64,000 bases of DNA, taken from NCBI GenBank assembly GCA_911728435.2, contig OU452206.1:19542821-19606820 (forward strand), read 5' to 3'. Positions 44,775 to 56,739 of this stretch are shown here, one piece after another (position 1 is the first letter of the stretch; each line of letters opens with the position of its first letter). A program made the translations under genes and the position numbers. The notes beneath the pieces were generated by a model, which searched no databases, had not been told where the DNA came from, and worked only from the letters and a program-made list of their open reading frames with translations. The stretch comes from Apoderus coryli (Eukaryota; Arthropoda; Insecta; Coleoptera; Attelabidae).

Positions 44775-46164
44775 ATGACTGAAACAAGTTGTAAATTTTC
44801 AAATCATTGCCGTTTGTGTCTAACGAAAATTAATATTTATAGACCATTGAAGCAAATCGAAGATAAAGCAGAAGAAATCAAGAGTGTATTTCCTGAATAC
44901 GTACGTATAAAATGTTATAATATATAACTACCCCTATACCTATATATTTTTTACACGGTTCTTTATTTTAATCCTGCAGAAAAAATATTTAAGTACAAAT
45001 AACAGGAATTTGATGTGCCCTAAATGTGATCATACATTTCAAATAATTCAAAACTTCAAACAACGAACGAGAGATTTGCACAAGCACTTTTGGCCAATAA
45101 ATGACAAGTGTTTTGATGAATGTGAAGATTGTCAACAGAAAAAACGGGAATTTCATGATATCAGTGCGTGTTCTTCAAGATCAATAAATAATGGCCTTAA
45201 CCCGTTAAGGGCGAAAAGAATTGAGAAACGAAAAACATATAATACTAAAAATATTGTAACGGAAATAGATTTAACCAGCAACCATAGTGAAGACAATGAT
45301 ACAGATAATCAAAACATCGGTGCGAGTAATGAGATATCGTCACAGAATCAACTAGTATCAAATGACAATATACAAGGTGAGCAATGCAACGAGAGTCGTA
45401 TGGATCAAGATGAGAATATCACAACAACCACAGAAAATAATGAAGGCATTGTTAATAATACATCGCTGTCTCTACAATTATTAGATGAATGCAGTGGTAT
45501 AACAATAACGGAACACGATTTAGATGGAATTAGTGAGTCTAATAGTGATACGGCTATTTATGTTGTCAGCGATGATGAAGACGATAACCAAATACAACTG
45601 AATTCTTGTGAAAATGCTACACATAATTCTGCGAAACAAACAACTGATAATGAAACACTTGGGTAAGCGTTTTTTTAAAATTTTAATGTATCTACAGTTT
45701 GTAATTAACAAATAAATACGTTTATTCGCAGTCATGTTCATTTAGTGATGTTCTAATAATGGTAATGTAATTTATTGGAGATTGTGTATAGACGGCAGAT
45801 GGAACAGTCAGCGAGTGTTATCTATTGTTGTTTCTGTTTCAGATTCACCAATAAGAAATGCAGTGACGGGTTCTATCGTTGCAGATTGTGCAGCATGCAG
45901 TACGAAACATCATTTGGCCTCTACCATCACACGAAAGATACTCACAATGAAATTAAAATTTATCATTGTAATTATTGTACGTTTTTCTGCATTTGGAAAT
46001 CGACATTTGCACATCACAAATCGGTGTATCACAGTGAAAAATACGAAGATCCATACAAATGGATGACATGTTATCATTGTCCTTTTGGTACCTTGTCGAA
46101 AACAGCATTGAACGATCATATTTTGTCCCACCATTTTAATCAGAAAAGCGAAGACAATAGTTAG
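44775..46164 (+). CDS. ZAD-domain C2H2 zinc-finger protein (376 aa, 3 coding exons)
   Basis: Probable nuclear DNA-binding protein of the arthropod ZAD-ZNF group; target unknown. Coding exons 44775-44900, 44980-45662 and 45843-46164, with donors GTACGT and GTAAGC and acceptors CTGCAG and TTTCAG; phases 0 and 2 join cleanly. The N-terminus (residues 1-75) is ZAD-like: NHCRLCLTKINIYRPL across exon 1 and LMCPKCDHTFQIIQNFK in exon 2 supply the two C-x2-C pairs. The middle (about 90-270) is acidic, Asn/Asp/Ser-rich and likely disordered, with a run near DSDTAIYVVSDDEDDN-type composition. The C-terminus has three C2H2 fingers: YRCRLCSMQYETSFGLYHHT..H, YHCNYCTFFCIWKSTFAHHK..H and MTCYHCPFGTLSKTALNDHI..H. 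The second ZAD pair being CPKC rather than the usual spacing makes the ZAD call less certain than the fingers. I cannot assign an orthologue. Confidence 0.85.
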
Positions 46165-46320
46165 TTTGTTTTATATATTTTTGTTAAGTTATTTATGTAA
46201 GTACCAATAGTTAGATTTTTTTTGATAATCTAGTAATAAGTTTATTGCAAAACCGTTTATATAATGGTAAGAATATTATGTTGATTTGTTTTTATACGTA
46301 TATTAGAACATTATTTTATT

Positions 46321-46326
46321 AATAAA
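46321..46326 (+). terminator. Zinc-finger gene poly(A) signal
   Basis: AATAAA 157 bp after the stop codon. Confidence 0.65.
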
Positions 46327-46371
46327 GTTGGAATATTGTATTTAAATCTGTGCGTGTTATCTCGGATCTCG

Positions 46372-46512
46372 CGGTTTTTTTTCTGTATTATGGCATCTTG
46401 TCATTTGTCATGGAATTGACATCCAGCCATCGCAAGCATGGACCTACATTTTAGCGTGGAATCTGAACCACGGTCCTCGACTGCCATCCACCGCACCCTC
46501 AACTATGTCTGT
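46372..46512 (-). mobile_element. Possible tRNA-derived SINE
   Basis: The minus strand has GGTGCGGTGGATGGCAGTCG (A-box-like) and GTGGTTCAGATTCCACGC (B-box-like, stem-forming), a unique body and an A-rich end (GAAAAAAAACC). It lies in the intergenic gap between the zinc-finger gene and CCDC6. No second copy was seen in the window. Confidence 0.35.
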
Positions 46513-46984
46513 AGTCAATAACTAGCGCTTTTCACTCACTTCACTTTATTGTACGTTCCTTTTACGAAATAAGTTCGCTCTACTTTTTTCACTTCTGTCC
46601 TGCTGTTTCCTGGCCATCAAGAAATGTCAATTTATGTTTGTCAAAAATATATTTGCACGAAAATGGAAAATGTCTGCAACATTTTGGAACTGTCATCGTT
46701 GTACCTAATTTTCCTCATGTTTATTAGTTTTTATCAGTAAAATAGTTTCATATATATTGTTTAGTAAAAAAAAGCAGTACTTTTTATTGTGTCGTGATTT
46801 GCTAAATATAACATTGAGTGAATTTTAATTACACATGTTTTTTAAATTTTAATACAGAATTAGAATGTTGTAAAAAAAATCATTTCAAACAATAGCTGCT
46901 GCAGTGGTCTATAGACTTTATTGTAGTACAACATAAACATAAAGAAGATAAATATATTTTACGTTTACATCTGTAATTGAAAAT

Positions 46985-49900
46985 ATGGCAGACTCTGCAA
47001 GTGAATCTGATTCCAGCAGCATTGACGGTGGCCCAATAATGATGCCGCCCAGTCCGATAACTAGAGAACAACTTCAGAAACGCATTGAGAGCTTGCAACA
47101 ACAGAATCGCGTGCAAAAAGTTGAGTTAGAAACTTACAAATTACGCGTGAAAACACTACAGGAAGAGAACAGGGATTTGCGTAAAGCTTCCGTTATTATT
47201 GTAAGTTGGTGTATATAGTTTATACTATTCAGTGGTATTTTGAAATGAATTTGTTTTAACAGCAAGCGAAAGCCGAACAAGAGGAGGAATTCATTTCAAA
47301 TACGCTACTGAAGAAGATTCAAGCGTTAAAGAAGGAGAAAGAGTCTTTGGCCCATCATTATGAACGTGAGGAGGAATGCCTAACAAATGATTTATCTAGA
47401 AAACTCACGCAATTGCGACAGGAAAAGTGCCGGTTGGAACAAACGTTAGAACAGGAACAGGAATGCTTGGTAAACAGATTGATGAGGAAGATTGAGAAGT
47501 TGGAGGCGGAAACTTTGGCGAAACAAAGCAATTTGGAGCAGTTGCGTAGAGAAAAGGTTAAGAATTTCAATTTTAAATTACGTAAGTACGTTATGTTTTT
47601 GTGGAAATCAACAGGTGGAGCTTGAAAATACATTGGAGCAGGAACAAGAAGCGTTGGTTAACAAGTTGTGGAAACGTATGGATAAATTGGAGGCGGAGAA
47701 ACGAATGTTGCAAATCAAATTGGACCAGCCAGTGTCGGATCCTGCTAGTCCGCGTGAGATTAACAATGGTGATACTGCAACGAATCTGAGCTCGCATATA
47801 CAGACTCTAAGGTAAGTTCAAAGTGTTGCTAACCTTTAAAACAGTGGCGCCGCGTGAGGTTGGCTAAATTTTTAGCCAAGTTATTCTTCTGTTCTTTGAC
47901 CGCCATGATCTCTGTTATCACTTTTTGATTAAAATCAAGATTTTTTAAACCATAAAAATGTTTTGCCAAATACTTAGTTCGGTCGGATGCAAAAGTGTAT
48001 TAATTATAATCATTTCACGGTGATATAAGATCTTTTTGGTCTTTTGTGAACTCCACGTGTAGATATATCGACTTACCTTCTGAGTTGTTTCTTAACGCGG
48101 ATAGAGCTACTTCCGGACAGTCCGTTGCTGATCTCTTTGCTAGGCATTTCTCTTCGGTTTATACAGCTAATGACGTCAATGTTGCTGAGCGTCTTAGTGT
48201 TAATGATATTAGCTATAGCTGTCTAAAGATTTCAATATCGGAGGACAACTTTTTACTCTGGACGCGAATAAGGGCCCTGGACCAGATGGGTTACCTCCGA
48301 AATTATTAAAGCATTGCAGTTTTGTTCTGGCAAGACCTTTGTATGCTATTTTTAACATGTCGTTAAACACTGGTTGTTTTCCTGAGATCTGGAAGTCCAG
48401 CTTCATTACCCCTATACACAAGTCTGGAGACAGGCATAATATTAAGAATTATAGACCTATCAGTATAATCAGCATTATTCCCAAGGTATTCGAGAAACTT
48501 ATAATAAATTATCTTCAACCTCTCCTAGGCAGTGCTATCATTGATCAGCAGTATGGATTTTTGCCACGAAAGTCAGCTGAGCTAAATCTGTTAAAATACA
48601 CCAACTTTATTATTGATGCTCTGGAGAGTGGATCGGAGGTACATTCAGGGTATACCGATTTCTCCAACGTCAACGATCGTGTAAATCATAAAATCTTATA
48701 GATAAAGTTGGCTGAGGTTGGCATCGGCGGACGCATGCTCCAATGGATGAGTAGCTACCTTGATAACAGAATTCAATACGTTAAGTCAAGGGCTTTGTTT
48801 CTACTGAGATAAAAGTATCATCTGGCGTCCCCCAGGGATCGCACTTGGGACCACTGTTTTATAATATTTTCGTTAATGACAGATGTTTTACTTCGAGCGA
48901 TTTTCTTTTGTTCGCTGATGACCCCAAACTATTTACGATAGTCAACAAAACTGAAGATTGCGAGAGATTGCAGTCTGACCTTGGGGCTCTTCACGAGTGG
49001 TGTGTTGGGAATGATATGCATCTGAATGTTGATAAGTGTTGTTTTATGTCCTTTTCGAGATCAAGACGGATCACTCTTTTCGATTACTCACTGAACCAGA
49101 CTTCCCTTAAATTGGTTACTACAGTTAAGGATCTTGGAGTCATGCTTGCTAGTGGTTTGACCTTTATTCTTTTTATTTATTCTTCGATGAACGCTCTCGA
49201 TCATACATCTGTACCTGTCATATCGATCCAGATCGTAGCCGCATAGAGTAGAATATTCTGGCAGACGGTGGCCAGCATTCTTCTCTTCAGTGTTGATGGG
49301 CCATCAATATTTGGCATAAGCCTTGCGAGCATTGCCGTTGTCCTCATAGCTCTTCCCGTCGTCTCGACGATATGCGTGCCAAAACTTCTGCCTATCCACA
49401 CTCCAAGGTACTTCATCGCCTTCTTTGACGGAATAGTAGTGCTCTCTACCTCAAAGACGATATCCGTCGGCCTGCGATGCGTCAGCATAACAGCTTCTGT
49501 CTTTTCTGCAGCCATCTCCAACCCATTTTCAAAAAGCCAGTGTCCAACTCGCGCTGCAGCTTCATTAGCTCTGCAGATGAGTTCATCTTTGTTGTGGCCC
49601 GTGACCATAAGAGCAAGATCATCCGCATAGGCTATCGATGTAACACCATCAGGCTGCTCCAGTTGCAGAGCATCGTCGTACATCAAATTCCAAAGTGTAG
49701 GACCGAGTACTGAGCCCTGTGGGACTCCACAATATACAGCCCTACTGCTAAGTTTCTCTTGTTTCTGGATTCGAATACTGCGCGCACTGAGATAGCTTCC
49801 GATTATGTTTATGATGCGTCCACCTACTGATCTCTTTTGTAATGCGTTCATTATGTGTGGCCAGGGTGCAGTGTTGAAAGCATTTCTAACGTCAATTGCA

Positions 49901-51893
49901 ATCACAGCACAATGATCACCGTTGCGTCGAGCATCAGAAGCAGCAGTCATAATCGCCCTTAAAGCGTCAACCGTGGAGCGTCCACGCCTGAACCCACACT
50001 GGTGCACCGACAAAGGCATGGGAGCCGGATTTTCTGTATACTGCTGAAGTCTCATCAAAATCAGCTGTTCTAACAGCTTATCCATCGAATCCAGCATACA
50101 CAGAGGACGGTACGACGAAGGATCGTCGATAGGTCCGTCCTTTTTGCGTATTAATACAAGCCGCGCTTCCTTTCATCTTTGTGGAAAGGTTCCCTCATGG
50201 TAACATTTATTCATTACATCAAGCAAGGCCTCTGGTACCTCCCTCGACAAAAGACGGACAACTTCAGAGGGTATTCCATCTATACCCGGGGCTTTATTTA
50301 GCTTTAGCTTTGCAGCGGCCGTCCGCAGCTGCTCCTCCGTGAAGGGATCAAACACATCGACCTCGTGCTTCATCAGACATATTCTCTCGTAGGATATATC
50401 CACATCTCTGTGAGTAAAACCGTGCCTTGAGTATGCGTCGGCTGTCTGGTCTCCACATTATACTGTGCATCTAGCAAAAATTGAGCAGGTACAGCACAAA
50501 TTTCTTAGATACCTAGCCTACAAACTGCACATGGACTTTATTTTTGAGAATCGTTTTGAATTATATGCCGACTTAGAGTCCTACCTTGCCATTGACACGC
50601 TGGGCGATCTACGACAGAGACATGATTTGATTTTATTGTATGACCTTATAAATGGAAGGTTGAATTGTCCCGATCTTTTGGGCAAGATTGGAATTCATGT
50701 TCCATATCGTGCAACGCGTACGAGGAGTATGTTTCACCAGACACATTCCAGAACAAATTATGATTGCAATTCATTTTTGGCGCGCTCAATGCGTCTCGCC
50801 AATGACAGTGAAGAGACACTGGAGTTTTTTGTCCCGAGAAATACCTTTTTGGGTTCAGCAGGGCACCTCTTTGATAATTGATACGTTGTGTTGTACCATA
50901 TTGCTTTATAATAGTGAAGTATTGATCGTGTAGATTATTATTACCCATTTTATTTGTGATTGATTTTTATTTGACATTTTTCGATTGTCTAATTCTTTTG
51001 AAGTGTTTGATTGTAGAACTATTTATATTTATTGTAATTTTGTATAAAATGGGCGTTTGCCCGTAAATAAATCAATAAATTTTGGTGCTCAAAATATAAA
51101 TAGTGCCCCTCGTAGATGATTATGTTCATGGTTATTGTTAGGTACTAAAATATTTACAATTTGCTCTCATTAGATCGGAGGTAGCTCGATTGAGGCAAAC
51201 ATTGGCCATAAGTCAACAGGAACATACTCAAAAGATGCAACGCTATGCGCAGGAGGAGAGATTCATTAAGGAAGAGAATTTGAGGTGCGTTTGAATCACA
51301 TATATTTGTACAACATTATCAGGAGAGTATTTTGTAGGTTGCAGAGAAAGTTACAGCTGGAAGTCGAGCGGAGAGAGGCGTTGTGCAGACATTTGTCAGA
51401 GAGTGAGAGTTCATTGGAAATGGAAGAGGAACGGCATTATAATGAACAGATGTTGGGTGTGAGGCAGCACACGGTGTCTCCGGTGCCGTATAATCCTTCG
51501 CCTAGCCAGAGTCGGCCCCTAAGTCCGGGTAAGAAAATATTTAATATGTCATGAGAACAATTATTTCACTGACGCATTAAAACACTTTTTGGCGGAACAA
51601 AACAAATATAATGTAGCCTTGTTGTTTGTTGTTGTTTAGGTGGTAGTTCAGCAGCCCCGATGCAGGCTCCATCTCCCCGCGACTCTCTTATAAGCGGCCA
51701 ACTTCGTTGTCCCGCATGCGGTCAGATTGTGCATCAAGCCGCATGTGTTTCGGGTGTTTTGCACAATGTGATAGGTTCCAATAGTCCCCCAGTTCCGCCG
51801 CACCATCGTCGCACTAGTGAACGATTCATCAAGCCGGCAATTCCGGCACTGCAACCCGCTAGTCCAATGGACACTTCGATCAACAAGGATTAA
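46985..51893 (+). CDS. CCDC6: CCDC6-type coiled-coil protein (420 aa, 6 coding exons)
   Basis: Orthologue-like of human CCDC6 (H4), a phosphorylated coiled-coil protein linked to the DNA-damage checkpoint. Coding exons: 46985-47200, 47263-47556, 47615-47811, 51174-51284, 51338-51528, 51640-51893; the sum is 1263 nt including the stop, with all phases consistent. The N-terminal Ser/Asp-rich tip ([16 protein letters not shown]) precedes a long heptad-rich coiled coil (about residues 25-330). It contains family landmarks [20 protein letters not shown], the repeated [20 protein letters not shown] and [30 protein letters not shown], and [27 protein letters not shown]. The tail is Pro/Ser-rich ([16 protein letters not shown]) and ends with a [13 protein letters not shown]ys/His stretch that I do not know from human CCDC6. 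Intron 3 (47812-51173) holds a LINE split by another LINE. Confidence 0.95.
48040..49175 (+). mobile_element. LINE in CCDC6 intron 3, part 1 (RT N-terminus to palm)
   Basis: Same strand as CCDC6. Shows [20 protein letters not shown], then the RT blocks [35 protein letters not shown]-like boundary ([15 protein letters not shown] region at 48820-48860), [14 protein letters not shown] (FADD) and [15 protein letters not shown]. Frameshifts or stops occur at about 48280, 48700 and 48800. It is interrupted near 49175 by an opposite-strand LINE and resumes at 50415. Confidence 0.85.
49180..50405 (-). mobile_element. R1/Jockey-like LINE fragment inserted into the first LINE
   Basis: Minus-strand [29 protein letters not shown], one stop or deletion near 50172, then [71 protein letters not shown] (YADD) and MKYLGVWIG. 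It is open for 298 codons (50097-49201). It lacks the endonuclease and the 3' part, so it is truncated at both ends. This RT group differs from the host LINE. Confidence 0.88.
50412..51080 (+). mobile_element. LINE in CCDC6 intron 3, part 2 (thumb to 3' tail)
   Basis: Continues part 1: [19 protein letters not shown] and [20 protein letters not shown], open to the stop at 50881 ([14 protein letters not shown]). The 3' UTR ends with the hairpin GGGC-GTTT-GCCC (51051-51062) and TAAATAAATCAATAAAT tail. It ends about 95 bp before CCDC6 exon 4. Confidence 0.88.
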
Positions 51894-52029
51894 GTAGTAT
51901 GTTTTTGTTATATTCATGTTTCTTTATACGCAAATTATTAATGAATGTGAAAGTTTTATTATTGCTATTGTATAAATTCAAAATTAAATTTTCTTTTTGT
52001 GATTAGAGGTTATTCTCTTTAAAAATTAA

Positions 52030-52035
52030 AATAAA
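52030..52035 (+). terminator. CCDC6 poly(A) signal
   Basis: AATAAA 137 bp after the stop codon. Confidence 0.6.
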
Positions 52036-52039
52036 CAGT

Positions 52040-52510
52040 AATGATAGAGAATGTAAGTAATAGGTTCAGGTAAGTGTGTATGATATTGTCTTTCTAATTC
52101 GCTAATTAACCCTTAAGTGTTAATGATATAGTCACGAGACTGATGCTGTAAACCACGTTATGAGATGATACGCATTTCAATCGAGTTTTAGCAAAACACG
52201 AGTAGTATTGACAGTGATGGACTACGTTCACGCATGCGCTTTTGAAGTTTTGAACATACACTGGATGCTTTCCATTGACGTTAATTTATTTAACTATGGG
52301 ACACAATTTAATGATATTTCTCTTGTGTTTTTTGTGTTTTAAGAGCTTTAATAATTGAAATTTTATACGCCTCATTCAAATAATCTTTGTGTCCGTAACT
52401 TTATTTTCTGTAGTAGCATCAGTCTCGAAATTATATCGGCACACACATCATGTTACTAAACTATTAATGAAATTAATTAAGTAAATAATAAACATGATGG
52501 ATGTATGAAT
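52040..52510. other. No gene seen
   Basis: Spacer between the CCDC6 3' end and the Tc1 element; nothing recognised. Confidence 0.5.
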
Positions 52511-52924
52511 AATACACTCACCGGCTACTAAAAACTGGTCCCAAGATTAAAGTTGGCTTCGTCCCGAAGCGCTCATTTGATTTTGATCATTTTTTTTTAA
52601 TTGTAAATTGATTTTTCAGTAACGATGTTATGTCAAAAATTTTTATTCAGATTTTAATTTGAGCATACAATGAGAAGCAGTTTCTGTTCCGAAATTTGGA
52701 ACACCCTGTGGAGCGCAGCTATTAACAGGAATCACATTGAACCATGATCTTTTCTGAGCATTTTGTTTTTTTAATCACGACATTATCTCTATTTTGTTGG
52801 AGACACACTGTTTCAAAGCGAACCCCGAAAAAATCAATAAATAAACATAAAAAGGTTGGTTTAATTATAAAAATTTAAACAAGTAATGAACAAATTTGAA
52901 GGCGCTAATATATAGTGTGGCCTT

Positions 52925-54265
52925 TGGGTCAAAATGACTTTATTTTGTCGATTTGGCATCGAATAAATAAGGTTTGTAACAAGTTCTTCCTGAAGTGCAG
53001 ATCATGTAGGCTGTCGGGTAAAGCAGGTCGACGACGAATGCGTCTTTGTAGTTGGTCCCAGAGATGTCCAGTTGGATTGAGAACAGGACTGCAAGCTGGC
53101 CAAACCATTCGTACATTACCCACTTCTCGTGCTGCGTACGGTCGCGCATTATCTTAATACGAAGCTTTCTCCGATAAAATGAGAGTAGGGAAGGAGCCAC
53201 AGCGTTCAGGAGAATATCTTCGATATATCGATGCGCATTTAAGGCGTTTTCAGCTAAAATTAAATCTCTACGGGCCTTCCTCGAAATTTCCGCCCACGCC
53301 ATCACTGAGCCCCCATTGAAACTTATGCGTTCTGACACGTACAGTGCACAAATCTTTCATTTCGACGTTTCCAAACTTGCTCCCGACCATCAGGCGTTCG
53401 CAGGCAAAACCGCGACTTATCCATATGAAGGACTTTAGTCCATTCCCAATCCCCCAATTCATATGTAGGCGCGCAAATTGAAGACGTGCTCGACGATGTC
53501 TTGGAAGAAGCTGGGGTCCTGTGGCAGACAGGCATTTTTGAAGACAGGTCGTTTTCTTTAAGTCTTCGTCGGATTGTGCTCTCACTGACTGTAATCCTAC
53601 GTACGGTTTGTAGCAGATGTTGATTCCGAACAGCTGTAGTTCTACGATTTCGTAAAGCATTCAGGACAATAAAGCAGTCGTCAATTGCACTTGTCTTCTG
53701 TTTTCTTGCGGAACCCACTCCCTGTTGAAATTTCCCGTTTCCCAATATCGATTCCAGGCATCCTGGACTGTTGTTCGAGGTTTACCAAGGGTTTGGGAGA
53801 TATAACGTTGAATTCGGCCTTCCTCAATTAAGGCCACAATACGAGCAACGATTTTGTAAAGCTTTCAGGACAATAAAGCGGTCGTCAATTGCACTTGTCT
53901 GCCGTTTTCTTCCGGAACCCACTCCCTGTTGAAATTTACCGATTCCAGGCTTCCTGGACTGTTGTTCAAGGTTTACCAAGGGTTTCGGAGAGATAACGTT
54001 GAATTCGGCCATCCTCAATTAAGGCCACAATAGGAGCAACGATTTTGTAAAGCATTCAGGACAATAAAGCGGTCGTCAATTGCACTTGTCTTCCGTTTTC
54101 TTCCGGAACCCACTCCCTGTTGAAATTTCCCGTTTCCAAATACCGATTCCAGGCGTCCTGGACTGTTGTTCGAGGTTTACCAAGGGTTTCGGAGACATAA
54201 CGTTGAATTCGGCCATCCTCAATTAAGGCCTCAATACAAGCAACTTCAGTCACAGATAATGACAT
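52925..54265 (-). pseudogene. Tc1 transposase, broken, 5' segment triplicated
   Basis: ATG 54265 opens MSLSVTEVACIEALIEDGRI QRYVSETLGKPRTTVQDAW (HTH), followed by FNREWVPEENGRQ-type linker. The segment is repeated at 53849-54039 and 53645-53848 before the frame continues (TVRRITVSESTIRRRLKEN, second HTH; VLHMDKSRFCLRTPDGREQV, first Asp box; FNGGSVMAWAEIS). The C-terminal part needs a frame change (DNARPYAAREV, WPACSPVLNPTGHLWDQL). In the last box SPDLNPIEHLWD is expected; here the Asp is Val and the catalytic Glu is Gly, so it is inactive even apart from the frameshifts. Confidence 0.88.
53645..54243 (-). repeat. Tandem triplication of about 200 bp in a transposase gene
   Basis: Units 53645-53848 (204), 53849-54039 (191, with a small deletion) and 54040-54243 (204). 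Each starts CGATTTTGTAAAGCATTCAG and ends near AATTAAGGCC-CAATA-GAGCAA. They differ by a few substitutions each. Confidence 0.92.
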
Positions 54266-54565
54266 TTTTTTAATTTAGAACCGTTTACAAGCTCTTAATG
54301 TCAATGTCGCGTATGCCACGTAGAAACTTCTTCCTGCGAACACTTTTTTCGAGGAGTTCCCTTTGAAACTGTGCATTTCCAACAAAATGGTCAGAAAAGC
54401 TCATGGTTCAATGTGATTCCAGTTGACAATAGCTGTTGCATCCCGTGTATGCTAAATTCAAAACTGAATAAAATTTTCTGGCAATTTAAAAAATCATCAA
54501 AATAAAATGAGGAGGAGGAAACCAACTGTGAAATTGAGGCCAGTTTCTTTTTGCCGGTGAGTGTA

Positions 54566-55165
54566 TTTTTTTTAAGTTAGTACTTACAATATTAAATATT
54601 TTCATATGTATTTTTGTTTTGTTTTTTGCAAAATCAATGTTGAAAAAATAAATGCTATAATAATATATTTTGTCTGGATATAGGCACTGATTTAAGTTAA
54701 GTTTAACGATAAGTAACTATATATTAACAATTAGTATTAGTAGGTGGTCTATTTGGATAGAATCGTTACTTTTGCAGCAAATGATTGTTGGATTTCGTAC
54801 AATACTTCAATATACGCTTAGTAGATTGAATAAATTGCATTCTGGGATTATAGTTTGAACAATGAGGGTAAGAGGACAGTAAGAACTACAAACTCTCTTT
54901 CTTAATAAATTCCAAAAACATCTTCCATAACCCTGATTAGGATTTCAGGCCTCAACTTGATAAATTTCACTCCGAATATTAGAGTTGAGTAGCCCTAGAG
55001 AAAACAATCTGCGTCCGTTATACTAGGCGAACGGGACTGAGCCAAAGTGTGTCGAGCAGGAGTTCCACATGATTGGACTATTTTACGTTCAGTGCATCAC
55101 CTTCTTCACTGCAAGATATTCACCGCACCTGACTGGATACATTTGAAATTGAACAGTGGCTCTTG
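54566..55165. other. No gene seen
   Basis: AT-rich on the left. 54880-55150 is less AT-rich but has no open frame or repeat partner that I recognise. Confidence 0.45.
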
Positions 55166-55167
55166 GA

Positions 55168-56735
55168 TTTCAAATTCTTTATTTGCCATATAATGGAATA
55201 AATTACATTGTCGGCTCGTCAAAATAACAATAAAAATCAAACAGTATAACAGTTACATATTACAAGTATCACATCGACAAAACAAACAATTAATAATTCA
55301 AAAATTCGTCAACTGAATAAAAACATTCACGAACAAAAAAGTCTTTCAGCTCGAGCTTGAACTTATCCATTTTCATGTCCGCGAACCCTCCAACTCTCAG
55401 AATCTTGTTAAAACATTTGATGCCTATATAGTTCGGGTTTTTCTGACCCTTCCATAGTCTGGAGAATGGCAATTCTAGGCTGTCCTTAATTCTCGTATCA
55501 TAATTGTGTATATTTTCTCTTTTTTTATTGATCCTGATAGCTTTTTTATGTTGACTATCAGTGCGTACATGTATAGGCAAGGGAGGGTCATTATGTTCAG
55601 CATTTTAAAGTAAGTTTTACATGGGGTTTTCTGATTTATTTTAGTCATTGTTCTAATGATTTTTTTCTGTTTTATAAAGACCCTAATTGCATCCCCTGCT
55701 CCTCCCCAATACATTATACCCTAAGCCATAGTCGACTGCACCACTCAGAAGTAAAGCAACGTGAGGATCGAACGCGATACAGTGTCCCTGATGTTCCTTA
55801 TGAGAAATACACAGCTACTCAGCTTTTGTGTGACGCGGTCAATATGGGTGCCCCAAGTTAATCTTTCGTCCGTGATTACGCCTAAAAATTTGGTGTTATC
55901 TATCTGCCTCACGGATTTGCCGCCCATACGTATTAATAAACTTTTATCAGGCCTTTTGTTATTTGCTGTAATCGAAAGAGTGACCGTCTTAGAGGCGTTA
56001 AGTGAGAGTCTGTTCAGCTTACACCAATCGGCTATATTCACAACTACATGCTGTGCTTTGTTCACGATCTTTATCTCCTGTTTGTCGGTTATTATGGCGC
56101 TTGTGTCGTCGGCGTAGAGAACGGGAGTTCCGAATTCCTTGATTTTGTTCGGTAATTCGTAAATAAAAATGTTAAACAGTGTGGGTGACAAACATGATCC
56201 CTGTGGTATTTTTTTTATTTGTGAATGCTACTCTAGAACGAACACCATCAACCTCAACCGTTTGTGTGCGTGATTGTAGATAGCTAGATATCCAGGCGGC
56301 CGCCGTTCCCCTTACACCCACATCATGCAGCCTTCTCATCAGTAGTTCACGATTGACGGTGTCAAAAGCTCTACTCAGATCGAAAAATAGTCCCAGCACA
56401 AATTCCTTATTGTTTAATGATCTGTATATGTGTTCCAGGGCTTGACTAAGTGCTGTTTCTGTTGATCTTTTTGCTCTAAAACCATGCTGTTGATTTGCAA
56501 GTAAATTACATTTTTCAAGGTATGAGTCTTATGTTATATATGTGTTCGAATATTTTACTCAATTGGTTTGGTAGCGATAAAGGTCTGTAATTATTTAGAT
56601 TTTTTGGGTCACCTTTGTTTTTGAATGTTTGACTGTGTAATTTTAGCAGGGAAAACGAAACTTCTGTTAATTATCAGACTTAGCGGTTCCGCTATCGAAT
56701 CAGATACGCTTCATATGGTAATGAACGCATCGTTT
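55168..56735 (-). mobile_element. LINE (RT to 3' end), 5'-truncated, decayed
   Basis: From 56735 downwards: SDSIAEPLSLIINRSFVFPA, NNYRPLSL, NQQHGFRAKRSTETALSQA, LGLFFDLSRAFDTVNRELLM, MSPTLFNIFIYELPN, VLYADDTSAIITD (YADD), TKFLGVITDERLTWGTHI, MTLPCLYMYALIVNIKK, YDTRIKDSLELPFSRLWKGQ, and the C-terminal FVRECFYSVDEFLNY. Breaks occur at about 56520, 56190 (after TGIMF), 55740 and 55550. The 3' end on the minus strand is AATAAAGAATTTG near 55168. The C-terminus resembles those of the LINEs at 3640 and 59834. Confidence 0.86.
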
Positions 56736-56739
56736 TGCT

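Larger units (their letters stand above)
52515..54563 (-). mobile_element. Tc1-family element with TIRs and rearranged transposase
   Basis: A 2049-bp element bounded by TA on both sides. The ends begin CACTCACCGGC, and the inverted similarity extends about 50 bp with gaps. The transposase is on the minus strand and broken (next entry). Its 5' coding part is present three times in tandem. Confidence 0.88.

Noticed and set aside
53645..54243. Tandem array considered as CRISPR-like
   Set aside because: Units are about 200 bp, adjacent without spacers and encode a transposase segment; the genome is eukaryotic.
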